Notes: generated by a model not told the origin, from the sequence alone. Positions 8,216 to 17,552 are shown, counted from the stretch's first letter. The stretch is DNA of 44,260 nt from Aestuariivirgaceae bacterium (GCA_028282065.1 JANQIR010000260.1:1-44260); one strand, 5' to 3'. Made by a program: numbers and translations.

Positions 8216-8959
8216 GTGTCATTCCCCAAGCGGAGAGAGCATCAGGTGACATCACGGCGCGAAGTCCGCCCACGACGGGGACGCATAACCGGCATTGCCG
8301 TTCGGCTTGCCGTCATGCTTGTCCTACTGCCATTTCTTGTCACGCTGGCGTACATCTTCGTTGCGCCTCCGGTCAGTTCACTCATGGTTTGGCGCAGTTT
8401 CCAAGGCCGCAGCATCGATTACCGCTGGCAGCCGATCGAGAACATATCGCCAAAACTGGTCCGCGCGGTCATTACCCGTGAGGATGACCTGTTCTGCCAG
8501 CACCATGGGGTGAATTGGGGGGAGTTGAAAACCATCGTCGAAGAGGCCGTGGCTGAGGAAAGCGCTCCCAGCCGTGGCGGCAGCACGATTACCATGCAGA
8601 TTGCCAAGAACCTTTTTCTGTGGCCACTCAATGCCTACGTCCGCAAAGTCTTTGAGATCCCGCTGGCCTATTGGATGGATCTGGTGTGGACCAAGCGCCG
8701 CTCGGTGGAGATCTACCTGAATATCGCCGAATGGGCGCCCGGCATCTATGGCGCAGAGGCGGCCGCACGCCATCATTTCAACACGACATCTGCCAAGATC
8801 ACCCGCCGGCAGGCCGGCTTGCTGGCGGTTTCGCTGCCCAATCCGTGGGTGCGTCATGCCGGCAAGCCGGGCCCCAGGGTGCGGAAAATGGCTGCACGGC
8901 TGGACAGACGGCTCAAACGCCAGCCTGCTGACCTGACGTGTTTGGCAGACCGGCAATAA
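8216..8959 (+). CDS. mtgA: Monofunctional biosynthetic peptidoglycan transglycosylase
   Basis: 247 residues of glycosyltransferase family 51 without a transpeptidase domain. A single N-terminal membrane helix (about residues 27-52) is followed by the GT51 motifs: REDDLFCQHHGVNW with the catalytic glutamate, RGGSTITMQIAKNLFL, and EIYLNIAEWAPGIYGAEAAARHHF. It polymerises lipid II on the periplasmic face. Two GTG starts compete: 8216 (AGGA at 7 bases) and 8246 (GGAGAG at 8 bases). They differ by ten residues before the membrane helix. The order ispA (divergent), mtgA, rpmF is typical of rhizobial genomes. Confidence 0.93.
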   Translation: MSFPKRREHQVTSRREVRPRRGRITGIAVRLAVMLVLLPFLVTLAYIFVAPPVSSLMVWRSFQGRSIDYRWQPIENISPKLVRAVITREDDLFCQHHGVNWGELKTIVEEAVAEESAPSRGGSTITMQIAKNLFLWPLNAYVRKVFEIPLAYWMDLVWTKRRSVEIYLNIAEWAPGIYGAEAAARHHFNTTSAKITRRQAGLLAVSLPNPWVRHAGKPGPRVRKMAARLDRRLKRQPADLTCLADRQ

Positions 8960-9061
8960 ACGCTGGCAATTTCCCAGCCTTACGCGTATAAGCCCGCCAC
9001 CGAACAGAATTTGTGCGCGGGATATCGCATGCCCGCTGCCAGGAAATGCGGAGTTAGAGAA

Positions 9062-9247
9062 ATGGCAGTTCCGAAGCGAAAAGTCACGTCCATGAAACGC
9101 GGCAACCGCCGTTCTGGACACAAGATGGCCAAGCCAAGCTACGTGGAAAACAAGGAAACCGGCGAACTTCACCGGCCGCATCACATTGACCTGAAGACCG
9201 GCAAATATCGCGGCCGTCAGGTGCTTGAGCCGAAAGGCGATTTCTGA
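9062..9247 (+). CDS. rpmF: 50S ribosomal protein L32
   Basis: 61 residues beginning [18 protein letters not shown], the L32 signature, with the highly basic composition of the family. It is the alphaproteobacterial form without the four zinc-binding cysteines. GTTAGAGAA precedes the ATG at 9062; an upstream in-frame start at 9011 would add 17 residues not seen in the family. It is followed by a strong terminator. Confidence 0.97.
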   Translation: MAVPKRKVTSMKRGNRRSGHKMAKPSYVENKETGELHRPHHIDLKTGKYRGRQVLEPKGDF

Positions 9248-9291
9248 CTCCGTTTCAGCGGAGGGACGCCATGCGTGCCATGGCGCTCGCG

Positions 9292-9320
9292 AGCCGGTCT
9301 TCGGGCCGGCTTTTTCGTTT
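9292..9320 (+). terminator. Rho-independent terminator of rpmF
   Basis: Stem AGCCGGTC (9292-9299) / GGCCGGCT (9304-9311) with a TTCG tetraloop and one G-T pair, followed directly by TTTTCGTTTT. Confidence 0.9.
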
Positions 9321-9428
9321 TGCAGTCCTGCACAGGTGGTTCCAAAACTTCGCCGAAACACCTAACTTGGTTTGCGAGATCAATCTGCCGGTACACACTT
9401 CGTGCCGTTAGCCAAGGAATTCCGCCCC

Positions 9429-9839
9429 ATGCGTATGATAGCCGCCTTTCCCCTGCTGCTCTTCGTCCTGATCGCCTACAATATCATGATGTTTACCAGC
9501 GGTGCGCCGTATCTGGCCGATGAGGCCTTCCGGCTGTCCATGACGTCAGGTGCCGTGCTGACGATCTCCGTGGGGGACATTCTTGTGCTGGCCGCCCTTG
9601 CCGTTTTGTTTGTCGAGGTCATGAAAGCGGCGCGCACCGGCACATCAACCATAGTGGATCACATCCTGTCGACGGGCGTCTTCATCGTTGCGCTGGTCGA
9701 GTTTCTTCTCGTCCAGGCAGCCGGTACGTCGACCTTCCTGCTCATCGTTGTCATAACGCTGATTGATGTGGTGGCCGGATACTCGATCTCCATTAAATCG
9801 GCCCGGCGCGACTTTAGCGTCGGTCCGGATATGTATTGA
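9429..9839 (+). CDS. Hypothetical four-helix membrane protein
   Basis: 136 residues from ATG 9429, with AAGGAA upstream. Four hydrophobic segments are visible: AAFPLLLFVLIAYNIMMF, LTISVGDILVLAALAVLFVEV, FIVALVEFLLVQAAG and FLLIVVITLIDVVAGY. A short cytosolic tail (SIKSARRDFSVGPDMY) ends the protein. No characterised family is recognised, though proteins like this are widespread in alphaproteobacteria. The DUF924 gene starts two bases after its stop, so the two are probably co-transcribed. Confidence 0.75.
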   Translation: MRMIAAFPLLLFVLIAYNIMMFTSGAPYLADEAFRLSMTSGAVLTISVGDILVLAALAVLFVEVMKAARTGTSTIVDHILSTGVFIVALVEFLLVQAAGTSTFLLIVVITLIDVVAGYSISIKSARRDFSVGPDMY

Positions 9840-9841
9840 GC

Positions 9842-10393
9842 ATGTCCGGCGAACTCCAACCGCAGGACGTCTTGAGCTTCTGGCTTCCGCTGGAGGACGA
9901 GATCGTGTTCCAGGTCAGCGAGGACTTCGACAATCGCGTTCGTACGCGGTTTGCGGTGGCGCTTGAGCAGGCAAGAGCAGGCGCCCTCGATCATTGGGAA
10001 GACAGTGCCGAGGGATCGCTGGCGCTGGTCATCCTTCTGGATCAGATGTCACGGAATATTTATCGTGGCAAAGCGGACGCGTTCGATGGCGATGCGAAGG
10101 CGCGCCAGATCGCAAGAGCGGCTATCGCTGCCGGTTTTGACCGGCTACGGAGCGATCCAGATCATCGTCGCTGGTACTATTTGCCCTTTGAACACTCTGA
10201 ATCCATCGACGATCAGGAACTGTGCGTAAAGCTGTTTCGTACCGCAGATCTGCAGAAATTCCTTCCCTGGGCCATAGAGCACCGCGATATCATCCGTCGT
10301 TTCGCACGTTTTCCGCACCGCAATGCCGTGCTTGGCCGAATTTCCAGCCCCGATGAGCTGGCATACTTGGCCGCCGGTGGTTTCAAAGGCTGA
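9842..10393 (+). CDS. DUF924 family protein
   Basis: 183 residues. Family motifs are visible: QDVLSFWLPLE at the N-terminus, ALVILLDQMSRNIYRG in the middle, and YYLPFEHSESIDDQ. DUF924 proteins are predicted all-helical, TPR-like soluble proteins with no established biochemical function. The start ATG 9842 follows the previous gene's TGA (9837-9839) by two bases; a TTG two codons earlier is less likely. The C-terminus HRNAVLGRISSPDELAYL is typical of the family. Confidence 0.85.
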   Translation: MSGELQPQDVLSFWLPLEDEIVFQVSEDFDNRVRTRFAVALEQARAGALDHWEDSAEGSLALVILLDQMSRNIYRGKADAFDGDAKARQIARAAIAAGFDRLRSDPDHRRWYYLPFEHSESIDDQELCVKLFRTADLQKFLPWAIEHRDIIRRFARFPHRNAVLGRISSPDELAYLAAGGFKG

Positions 10394-10645
10394 AACCCGC
10401 CGTTAACCAGCCGCATAATTGCTCAGAATCAAAGGCCAATCTTAACCGCACTCGGGTAGCTTGCAGGCTATCTATCCGGTGGGGAGATGCCGCAGCAATG
10501 CATGGCGTTTTTCATCTGCGATGGAGACTTGGGGGGCAGGCAGTAGGAAGGCCGCGCCGCTTGCTTTGTGTGTTTTTGGTTGGGAGCGGGGCCCGAGGCG
10601 ATGCCTTCGTGAACAGCCGGACGTCAGGAGGCGGTCTCAACGGCC
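10394..10645 (+). other. Non-coding leader of the flippase operon
   Basis: 252 bp between the DUF924 gene and the flippase. No convincing promoter or terminator was recognised. AGGAGG lies about 14 bases before the flippase ATG, a longer spacing than usual. No sigma-54 promoter was found here on inspection. Confidence 0.4.
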
Positions 10646-12025
10646 ATGCAGAAACTTCTCTCTTTGCTTCCGGGACCGGTGCGCGAGCGCATCAGCGCGT
10701 TGATAGGCGGCACGAGCGAAAACGCGCGGTCCGGCCGGAATGCGCTCTCTGCGTTCCTCATACGCGTTGCATCGGCTGGAATCGCATTCCTTTCCCAGGT
10801 CCTGCTGGCGCGCTGGCTCGGCGCGCACGAATTCGGTATCTATACTTACGTGTGGGTCTGGGTGGTTGTAGCCGGGACGTTGTGTACGGCCGGATTTGCC
10901 ACGTCGGTCATCAGGTTCGTTCCGGAATACCAGACCAAGGGCGAATATGAGTATGCCCGCGGCTTCTTGCGCACGGGCCGGCTGGTGGCCTTCGGCAGCG
11001 GTGCACTGCTCGGGACGACGGGGTTCGTGTTCCTGTGGCTTTGGCCGGGGCTTGTCGAAGATTACTACCTGCTTCCGCTGGGCCTGGCGTTGATCTGCGT
11101 TCCTGCATTTGCCCTGATGGACTATCTTGACGGCGTAGGGCGATCGCAGGCCTGGATCGGACTTGCCCTGGTGCCGCCATATATCGTGCGGCCTGTCTTG
11201 TTATTTGTCTTCATTGGCCTGGCACTGGCCTTCGGCTTCCAGAAGGATGCGGTCACGGCGATGGGCGCGGCGATTGTCGCAACCTGGCTCACATGCATCA
11301 CACAGTACCTTTTGCAGCGACGCCGACTGACTCAGGCGGTCAAGACCGGTATCCCGCGCTACCGGCCCGGCTTCTGGCTCAAGGTTTCGATCCCGATGTT
11401 CCTTCTGGACGGGTTTGCATTGCTGATGCTGAACCTGGATGTCCTGCTGCTCGAACTGTTTGTCGAACCCGATCAGATCGCGATCTACTACGCGGCCGCG
11501 CGCACCATGGCACTGATTTCCTTTGTGCATTTCGCGGTTACCGCAGCCGTTATGCCAAGATTTGCCGCGGCCCATGCGCAAAACGACATTCCGGCGATTC
11601 GTGCCTTGCTGCACGAGGCGCGCAAATGGACACTGCTTCCGTCCCTTGCTGGCGCACTCGTTCTGCTGGCACTGGGCAAGCCTATTTTGTGGCTGTTCGG
11701 CCCTGAATTCACAGCAGGCTACCCGGCGATGGGTATCTTGCTGTTCGGTCTTATCGCCCGTGCTGCGGCCGGCCCGGCCCAGGGGCTCCTGGTCGTCACC
11801 GGTTATCAGAGCATCACCGCATGGATTCTCGGAGCGGCCGTCATTGTGAACGCCGCCCTTAACCTCGCGCTCATTCCCAGTTTCGGCCTGATTGGCGCGG
11901 CAATTGCAACGGCCACGGCGTTCTGTTTCGAGTCCCTGGCGCTCTTCGTCGTCGCAATACGCACGACACGCGGAGACGGAAAGCCGGCCCATCTGGATGC
12001 AAGTCATGGCGTTGCCGCTGAGTGA
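10646..12025 (+). CDS. Polysaccharide flippase of the Wzx/PST (MOP superfamily) type
   Basis: 459 residues with about twelve to fourteen membrane helices. The N-terminal ALSAFLIRVASAGIAFLSQVLLARWLGAHEFGIYTY is characteristic of polysaccharide-biosynthesis exporters (GxxxFGxY), and the C-terminal half repeats the fold. The family flips lipid-linked oligosaccharides across the inner membrane. It overlaps the acetyltransferase gene by about 29 bp, showing a co-translated unit (10646-14122). No glycosyltransferase or Wzy polymerase accompanies it, so its substrate must come from genes elsewhere. Confidence 0.85.
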   Translation: MQKLLSLLPGPVRERISALIGGTSENARSGRNALSAFLIRVASAGIAFLSQVLLARWLGAHEFGIYTYVWVWVVVAGTLCTAGFATSVIRFVPEYQTKGEYEYARGFLRTGRLVAFGSGALLGTTGFVFLWLWPGLVEDYYLLPLGLALICVPAFALMDYLDGVGRSQAWIGLALVPPYIVRPVLLFVFIGLALAFGFQKDAVTAMGAAIVATWLTCITQYLLQRRRLTQAVKTGIPRYRPGFWLKVSIPMFLLDGFALLMLNLDVLLLELFVEPDQIAIYYAAARTMALISFVHFAVTAAVMPRFAAAHAQNDIPAIRALLHEARKWTLLPSLAGALVLLALGKPILWLFGPEFTAGYPAMGILLFGLIARAAAGPAQGLLVVTGYQSITAWILGAAVIVNAALNLALIPSFGLIGAAIATATAFCFESLALFVVAIRTTRGDGKPAHLDASHGVAAE

Positions 12026-13202
12026 CACCAAAGCCAGTTCCAATCAAACGGCCGGCGGGCCGGACACGATTGCGCGTGCGGACGTTGTTCAGATAGACAA
12101 TGCCACAACGTGGACGGGGCAGATTGCCGAACCGGACTCCGAACCGTTGGTGCCGGTGATTTCCGGTGCATCTGTGTGGCTTGACACTATGATCCGGCAT
12201 CTTGGTTCCGGCGTGAACCTTGTCTCGGTGCCTGTGCGTCTGGTTCGGGGCGGGCGCGAACGGTTGTCGGGCCGCTTTGCGTTCAGGCGTATCACCGGCC
12301 GTTGGGGCCTTCCGCTGGCGATATTCGCGACCTGGACAAACGGGTTCTTCTTCTCTGGTACTCCGTGGATTGCGCGTGAAGGGGCCGAAGACACGATCAG
12401 CGCCATGCTTGAGGCTGCCGGCGGGGCTGGAGCCCGGGCGGTGTTGCTGCACAATGTTCCAGGTGATGGCCGCTTTTTGGAGGCGCTTGAGCGTAGCAAT
12501 GCCCGCTGGGCCATTACATCTAACCACGTGCGTGCCGGTCTGGACTGCACGACCACATTCGAAACCTGGTTCGCCTCGAACTTCACGCGCAAACGGCGCA
12601 AGGAACTCAAACGCCTGCGGGCCAGGTTGAGCGAAGCTGGAGATCTGAAGACGGCGAAACTCGCATCCGATGACGATCCCGGCGCCTGGACCGATCAATT
12701 TTTGCAGCTTGAAGCGGCCGGCTGGAAAGGTGAGTGCGGCACCGCGATTGCCTGCGACGATGCCATGCAGGGTTTTGTCCGGGATGTCCTGCAGAAATTG
12801 CACGCTGAAGGTCGGTTGCACTTCTGGAGACTATCCGTCGATGACAAGCCTGTGGCGATGCTGTTCGCCATGCAGTCGGGGCGCAACGTCTGGCTTGGCA
12901 AGATCGCCTATGACGAGGCCCTGGCGCGGTTTTCACCAGGTGTACTGCTGATCCTCGATGCCACGCAGAGCCTGCTATGTGACCCCGGCGTGGACTTTGC
13001 AGACAGCAGCGCCGTCCCCGACCATCCGATGATCAACCGCGTTTGGCGCGACCGGATTGCCATTGCCGATATCCTGATTGCCACTGCGGGCACGTCCGCT
13101 ACGGCGTTTGAGCTTATGCAGCGGGCTGAAACGGTGCGTAACAGCCTGCGCCGCACCGCAAAGTCCCTCTATTTGACATACCTGAAAGGAGGCTCGCGAT
13201 GA
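11997..13202 (+). CDS. CelD/BcsL-type GNAT acetyltransferase
   Basis: About 401 residues from ATG 11997; the frame is open from 11892, but residues before 11997 read as the shadow of the flippase. A nearby ATG at 12006 is an alternative. The fold is Acetyltransf_6: FASNFTRKRRKELKRLRARL near the middle, then FLQLEAAGWKG and LHFWRLSVDDKPVAMLFAM. CelD/BcsL relatives are linked to cellulose and other exopolysaccharide loci, with proposed acyl transfer. Its overlap with the flippase and ATGA overlap with the next gene indicate a shared role in envelope polysaccharide modification (inference). Confidence 0.8.
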   Translation: MQVMALPLSDTKASSNQTAGGPDTIARADVVQIDNATTWTGQIAEPDSEPLVPVISGASVWLDTMIRHLGSGVNLVSVPVRLVRGGRERLSGRFAFRRITGRWGLPLAIFATWTNGFFFSGTPWIAREGAEDTISAMLEAAGGAGARAVLLHNVPGDGRFLEALERSNARWAITSNHVRAGLDCTTTFETWFASNFTRKRRKELKRLRARLSEAGDLKTAKLASDDDPGAWTDQFLQLEAAGWKGECGTAIACDDAMQGFVRDVLQKLHAEGRLHFWRLSVDDKPVAMLFAMQSGRNVWLGKIAYDEALARFSPGVLLILDATQSLLCDPGVDFADSSAVPDHPMINRVWRDRIAIADILIATAGTSATAFELMQRAETVRNSLRRTAKSLYLTYLKGGSR

Positions 13203-14122
13203 GTCTGGTCACACTCGACCGCCAGCAGGCGGCCGATCACATTCACAAATTTCCCTTTGATCTTAAACACGATTTGGCCGGACACCCGCTGTTCTCGCTG
13301 GAAAGGCTGGTCGCACTGGCGAAGTCCATGCCCCGCGACCGTATCGAATACAATTCCGGCAAGGTTGCGATTGGCCAGGCCCCGGACCAGACACCGCAGA
13401 TCGACCTGCCGGCGGATGACGTGATCCGGCAGATCGAGCATTGCAATGCCTGGATGGTGATCAAGAATGTCGAGACGGATACCGAATACCGTGCGCTTTT
13501 GCAGGCTTTCGTGCGCGACCTTGCCGGTGCAACCGGCGCTGAGGAAGACCAGTTCGGCGATCTGCAGGGGTTTGTCTTCGTGTCGTCCGCCGGGTCGACG
13601 ACACCGTTTCATATCGATGCGGAGGAAAACATCCTTGTGCAGATCTCCGGCGACAAGTTCGTCCATGTCTTCGACAATGAAGACCGCGCGCTGGTGAGCG
13701 AGGAGGCTATGGAGATCTCGCCGTCCAAGCACCGCAACCAGACGTATGAGCCGGCATTCGAGAGCCATGCCCGGGTCTTTGAGCTTGCCGAGGGCGATGC
13801 CGTTCACATCCCCTATATGCATCCGCACTGGGTGCGCACCGGCGGGCGCTACTGTATTTCCATGGCAATGACCTGGAAAACGCCTGAGGTCGAACGGCTC
13901 AACAAGATCAGGCTGATGAACGGAACGCTGCGGCGCTTCGGACTGCCGCAAAGCCCGCCGGGCCGGTCCGGGACGGCGGATGCGATCAAGGTTTTCGGCC
14001 ATGATGCAATGCGTGCCGTCATTGATCCGCTGCGCAAGTCCGAATGGTGCCGCAAGGCGCTTCGCGGGCTGATCTATGGCCGCAACGCCAACTACTACTA
14101 CGAGGCCGGCAAGGGGTCTTAG
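13199..14122 (+). CDS. Cupin-8/JmjC-like protein (putative Fe(II)/2-oxoglutarate oxygenase fold)
   Basis: 307 residues. The double-stranded beta-helix core has FHIDAEEN (HxD) near residue 140 and the distal histidine candidate HPHWVRTGG near residue 210, preceded by GDAVHIPY. These are the positions of the iron-binding triad of JmjC/cupin-8 hydroxylases. The start ATG overlaps the previous stop as ATGA, and a near-perfect AAAGGAGG ribosome-binding site lies just upstream. Its substrate is unknown; the coupling to a flippase and an acetyltransferase suggests polymer or envelope modification. Confidence 0.8.
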   Translation: MSLVTLDRQQAADHIHKFPFDLKHDLAGHPLFSLERLVALAKSMPRDRIEYNSGKVAIGQAPDQTPQIDLPADDVIRQIEHCNAWMVIKNVETDTEYRALLQAFVRDLAGATGAEEDQFGDLQGFVFVSSAGSTTPFHIDAEENILVQISGDKFVHVFDNEDRALVSEEAMEISPSKHRNQTYEPAFESHARVFELAEGDAVHIPYMHPHWVRTGGRYCISMAMTWKTPEVERLNKIRLMNGTLRRFGLPQSPPGRSGTADAIKVFGHDAMRAVIDPLRKSEWCRKALRGLIYGRNANYYYEAGKGS

Positions 14123-14182
14123 AGCCGACTCAATCGGCACCAGCCTAAACGTGAATAGCTCTAGTCCCGCCCGGCACGCGCG

Positions 14183-15085
14183 CTACTTCAGGCTGGCGAG
14201 ATATTCCGCGATGGCTGCGACGTCACTATCGGGGAGCTTCGACATGTTGATCTGCACCGACGCCATTCCGCCGGACGACAATTTCGTGAAGCCGAACGTT
14301 TCGCCCCACTGAAGGGCAGATTTGATGTCTTCGGCGCTGGAATAGTCCTTGCGCCGCTCAATCAGGCTGCGCAGTGAGGGCACCTTGCCCTTGCCTTCGG
14401 GATGCGGCCCGCCGGCGAGCCATTGGTCCGCCTTCGATACCATGAAGATGTTGCGCGGCGTGTGACATTCGCCGCAATGGCCCGGACCGGTGACCAGGTA
14501 GGCACCGGCGTTCCAGCTCTCCGGCTTGGACGCATCGGCCACGAACGTCTCGTCCGAAAAGCCCATGATCTTCCACAGTCCGATCGCTCGGCGTACAAAC
14601 CACAACAGCGGAACGCCCGGTTCCGGTTGCGAAGAGGAAACCGGTTTCATGGTGTCCAGATAGGCCTTGATATCGATGATATCGCCGATCTTCATGCGAC
14701 CGTAGGACGTGAAGGGAAACGCCGGCAGATAGTGCTGGCCATCCGGCGCAATACCGCGCTTGAGCGCATTGACGAATTGCAGGGTGGTCCAGTCTCCCAG
14801 TCCCGTTTCCTTGTCCGGTGTCAGATTGGGCGGATAGAATGTGCCTATTGGTGTGTGTAGCGCAAATCCGCCGGACGGCAGGGCCTTGTCGGCCTGCGTA
14901 TCCTTTTCCGACGGTTTGTGACAGGAATGGCATCCGCCGGCGTTGTAGAGTCGTTCGCCGTTCTTTATGTCCGGTTCATGGGCCGGCAGGCCGGCGGCGG
15001 TCAACGGATCGGATGCTGACAGAAAAAACGCAATTGCCGCCGCAATGACAGCCAGCGCAATCAGAACGGCGGCAATCTTTTTCAT
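14183..15085 (-). CDS. Membrane-anchored diheme cytochrome c
   Basis: 300 residues. An N-terminal uncleaved helix (KIAAVLIALAVIAAAIAFFLS) is followed by two cytochrome c domains with heme motifs CHSCH (near residue 55) and CGECH (near residue 205); the latter continues TPRNIF, as in the cytochrome subunits of membrane-bound alcohol/gluconate dehydrogenases. It would carry electrons in the periplasm, but no dehydrogenase subunit is adjacent. It lies 20 bp after the cytochrome c' gene on the same strand, so the two form an operon. Confidence 0.9.
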   Translation of the reverse strand: MKKIAAVLIALAVIAAAIAFFLSASDPLTAAGLPAHEPDIKNGERLYNAGGCHSCHKPSEKDTQADKALPSGGFALHTPIGTFYPPNLTPDKETGLGDWTTLQFVNALKRGIAPDGQHYLPAFPFTSYGRMKIGDIIDIKAYLDTMKPVSSSQPEPGVPLLWFVRRAIGLWKIMGFSDETFVADASKPESWNAGAYLVTGPGHCGECHTPRNIFMVSKADQWLAGGPHPEGKGKVPSLRSLIERRKDYSSAEDIKSALQWGETFGFTKLSSGGMASVQINMSKLPDSDVAAIAEYLASLK

Positions 15086-15105
15086 TATCGAATTTCCGGG
15101 ATCTT

Positions 15106-15558
15106 CTATTCTTTCGGACGGCGGAATTTCTCATGGCACGATTTGCAGCTCGCGCCAAGCGGGCCGATCTTTGCCTTGATGTCATCCACGCTGGCCAGCG
15201 ACGTCATGGCGTTGGCCGCGGCGATACCGTCATCCATGATCTTGTCGAATCCAGCCTTGTCCTGCCAGATTTCAGCTTTGGCCCAAGTCTCCTTGGCACC
15301 CTTGTCGGATCCTTCCGGGAACAGAGGTTTTGCCTTGGTAAAGCGATCGGCAATGGTGGCTGCCGCAGCATTTGCCGCTGCTGCATCAAAAGCCATCTTG
15401 CCCTGCAGCATCTTGGCCAAAGTGCCGATAGAGGACCCGACATCCTTCATTGCCGCCTGGCGCTCTGTAATCGGATCGGCGGCGGATACGGCTACCGACA
15501 TGCCAATCGCGATCGCGCCGGACACAAAAGCTGTCGCCACTTTACTGGTCAGACTCAT
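15106..15558 (-). CDS. Cytochrome c' / c556 family protein
   Basis: 150 residues. A signal peptide (SKVATAFVSGAIAIGMSVAVSAADP) precedes a four-helix-bundle domain with the C-terminal heme site CKSCHEKFR and conserved MKDVGSSIGTLAKML near the N-terminus. Cytochromes c'/c556 are periplasmic; some bind NO, others act as electron carriers. It is the promoter-proximal gene of the pair with the diheme cytochrome. Confidence 0.92.
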   Translation of the reverse strand: MSLTSKVATAFVSGAIAIGMSVAVSAADPITERQAAMKDVGSSIGTLAKMLQGKMAFDAAAANAAAATIADRFTKAKPLFPEGSDKGAKETWAKAEIWQDKAGFDKIMDDGIAAANAMTSLASVDDIKAKIGPLGASCKSCHEKFRRPKE

Positions 15559-15694
15559 ACTGTTTTCTCCTCAGGTTGACTGCATCACGCAAACATTGGC
15601 CGCATAGTGTGTCCGTTGCAAGACATGCATTCCAGACCAGGGTCAAGACCCTAACGCTGCCACACCCACTCATCGCGAGCGCAAGTCTTACCCG

Positions 15695-17308
15695 TCAGGG
15701 CCGTTCGCGCAAGAGCCTTCGGATCACCTTTCCCGTGGTTGTAAGAGGCAGGCTTTCTTCGAACGCGATTTCGCGCGGGTATTCGTGCGCTGAAAGCCGT
15801 GTGCGCACATAGGTTCGAATATCGTCTTCCAGATCCAGACAGGCCTCAAAGCCATCGTTCAGAACGACAAATGCCTTGACGATTTCGGTCCTGACCGGAT
15901 CCGGTTTACCAACGGCGGCCGCCAGTTTCACAGCCGGATGGCCGATCAGGCAGTCTTCGATTTCACCCGGTCCGATGCGGTAACCTGAACTGGTGATGAT
16001 ATCGTCGTCGCGGCCGACGAAATGGAAATAACCGTCTTCGTCGACCATGCCCTGGTCACCGGTCAGCAGCCAGTCGCCGATGAATTTGTCGCGCGTGGCT
16101 TGCGGATTGTCCCAGTATTGCAGGAACATTACGGGATCAGGATGCTTGACGGCAATCGTGCCGGCAATGCCGGCGGGTAGTACATTGCCGGTATCATCGA
16201 TCACCGCCACGTCATGTCCGGGAACCGGTTTGCCAATGGCGCCAGGCTTCCAGACGCCGATCTTGGCGCAGGATGTCAGGACCAGATTGCATTCGGTCTG
16301 GCCGTAGACTTCGTTGATCGGCAAACCGAGTGCTTCACCGGCCCAGTCCTGCAGGCCGCGTCCGACGCTTTCGCCGCCGGAGAACAGGGTGCGCAGGTTG
16401 ACCCTGCCACGCAGTTCGTCCGTCCAAACGGCACGCATCATCTTCAGAGCGGTTGGCGGAATGAACACGTTGCGGATTGCAAGATCCGCAATCAGCTCCC
16501 AAGCCAGACTTGCATCGAATTTTTCAAAACGATGCGCTACCACCGGTACGCCCAAACACAGCGACGGCAGCAAGACGTTGAGCAGGCCGCCGGCCCAGGC
16601 CCAATCGGATGGTGTCCACATGCGGTCACCGTCCTGCGGGAAGAACTCGTGGGCGAACTGCACGCCCGGCAGGTGCCCCAGAAGGACCCGGTGGCCATGC
16701 AGCGCCCCCTTCGGTGGCCCGGTGGTGCCTGATGTGTAGATCATCAAGGCGGGTGTATCGGGTCCGGTCGTTTCGTTGTCGAACCGTTCAGAGCATCCTG
16801 CAATCTCTGTGTGTAGGCTGATGGTGTTGCCGCCGCTCTCGCCGACCACCAATACGTGCTGCAGGCTGGGAAGCTCTGAGCGAATGCTGCCGATGCGTTC
16901 GTGCGATGCCTGCATCATGATCAGCACTTTGGCGCCGGAGTTTTGCAGCCGGTATTGCAGCGCCTCGGTTCCAAACAGCATGGCCAATGGCACCGCCACC
17001 GCGCCGAGCTTGTAGATCGCGATATGGGCCGCGGCGGTCTCCGGCACCTGCGGTAGCAAAATGGCGACCCGGTCGCCCCGTTCGACCCCGAGTTTTCTGA
17101 GCAGGTTGGCAAGCCTGTTGGATCGTTCCTGAAGTTGGCCAAAGCTGATGTGATCCACGCCAGTTGCATGTTTATGGATGATCGCCGGGCGTGCGGGCTC
17201 ATCATCGGCCCATCGGTCGCACGCTGCCGCGGCAATGTTGAATTCGTCCGGAATCTCCCATCGGAACCGGTTTCGCAGTTCCTCATAGTGACGCAAATCG
17301 GGAAGCAC
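15695..17308 (-). CDS. AMP-binding acyl-CoA synthetase (medium-chain/acetyl-CoA synthetase-like)
   Basis: 537 residues of the ANL superfamily. Motifs seen are YTSGTTGPPKGALHGHR (A3 P-loop), NEVYGQTECN (A5), LLTGDQGMVDEDGYF (A7), RDDDIITSSGYRIGPGEIED (A8) and LPLTTTGKVIRR with the catalytic lysine (A10). It would activate a short or medium-chain carboxylate to the acyl-CoA. The start is GTG 17308 with AAGG eight bases upstream. It is transcribed toward the cytochrome operon but separated by 136 bp without an obvious terminator. The substrate cannot be read from the sequence. Confidence 0.88.
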   Translation of the reverse strand: MLPDLRHYEELRNRFRWEIPDEFNIAAAACDRWADDEPARPAIIHKHATGVDHISFGQLQERSNRLANLLRKLGVERGDRVAILLPQVPETAAAHIAIYKLGAVAVPLAMLFGTEALQYRLQNSGAKVLIMMQASHERIGSIRSELPSLQHVLVVGESGGNTISLHTEIAGCSERFDNETTGPDTPALMIYTSGTTGPPKGALHGHRVLLGHLPGVQFAHEFFPQDGDRMWTPSDWAWAGGLLNVLLPSLCLGVPVVAHRFEKFDASLAWELIADLAIRNVFIPPTALKMMRAVWTDELRGRVNLRTLFSGGESVGRGLQDWAGEALGLPINEVYGQTECNLVLTSCAKIGVWKPGAIGKPVPGHDVAVIDDTGNVLPAGIAGTIAVKHPDPVMFLQYWDNPQATRDKFIGDWLLTGDQGMVDEDGYFHFVGRDDDIITSSGYRIGPGEIEDCLIGHPAVKLAAAVGKPDPVRTEIVKAFVVLNDGFEACLDLEDDIRTYVRTRLSAHEYPREIAFEESLPLTTTGKVIRRLLRERP

Positions 17309-17452
17309 GAATTTGACCTTGTCCTGTCGAAATCTCGCCTTGAACTGGTTCTAGACCACCGCGCTCTTGGACGGCGTAAGTATGCGCCGGATGGTAATCA
17401 TTGGGCGGCAGGCCATCAATCCCGCATCACGCATAACGCTGCATGAAGTTTC

Positions 17453-17468
17453 GGGCATGAGTTTTGCT
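17453..17468 (+). promoter_or_regulatory. Candidate sigma-54 promoter upstream of the 47-aa ORF
   Basis: GGGCATGAGTTTTGCT keeps the GG (17454-17455) and GC (17466-17467) with the required 10-base spacing and the TTGCT -12 box; it deviates from TGGCACG-N4-TTGCT at the first T and the C. The inferred start of transcription, near 17479, lies about 74 bases before ATG 17553. Confidence 0.45.
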
Positions 17469-17552
17469 TGACCCTTTAGGTATTCCTTAGCGTGTTTGCA
17501 ATAGGTTGGGAGTGTTCGGCCTGAAGACCGGGGAAGTAGTGGAGTAAATTTG

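Noticed and set aside
10394-10645. Sigma-54 promoter before the flippase
   Set aside because: GG and GC pairs occur only at wrong spacing (11 or 12 bases) or without the TTGC box.
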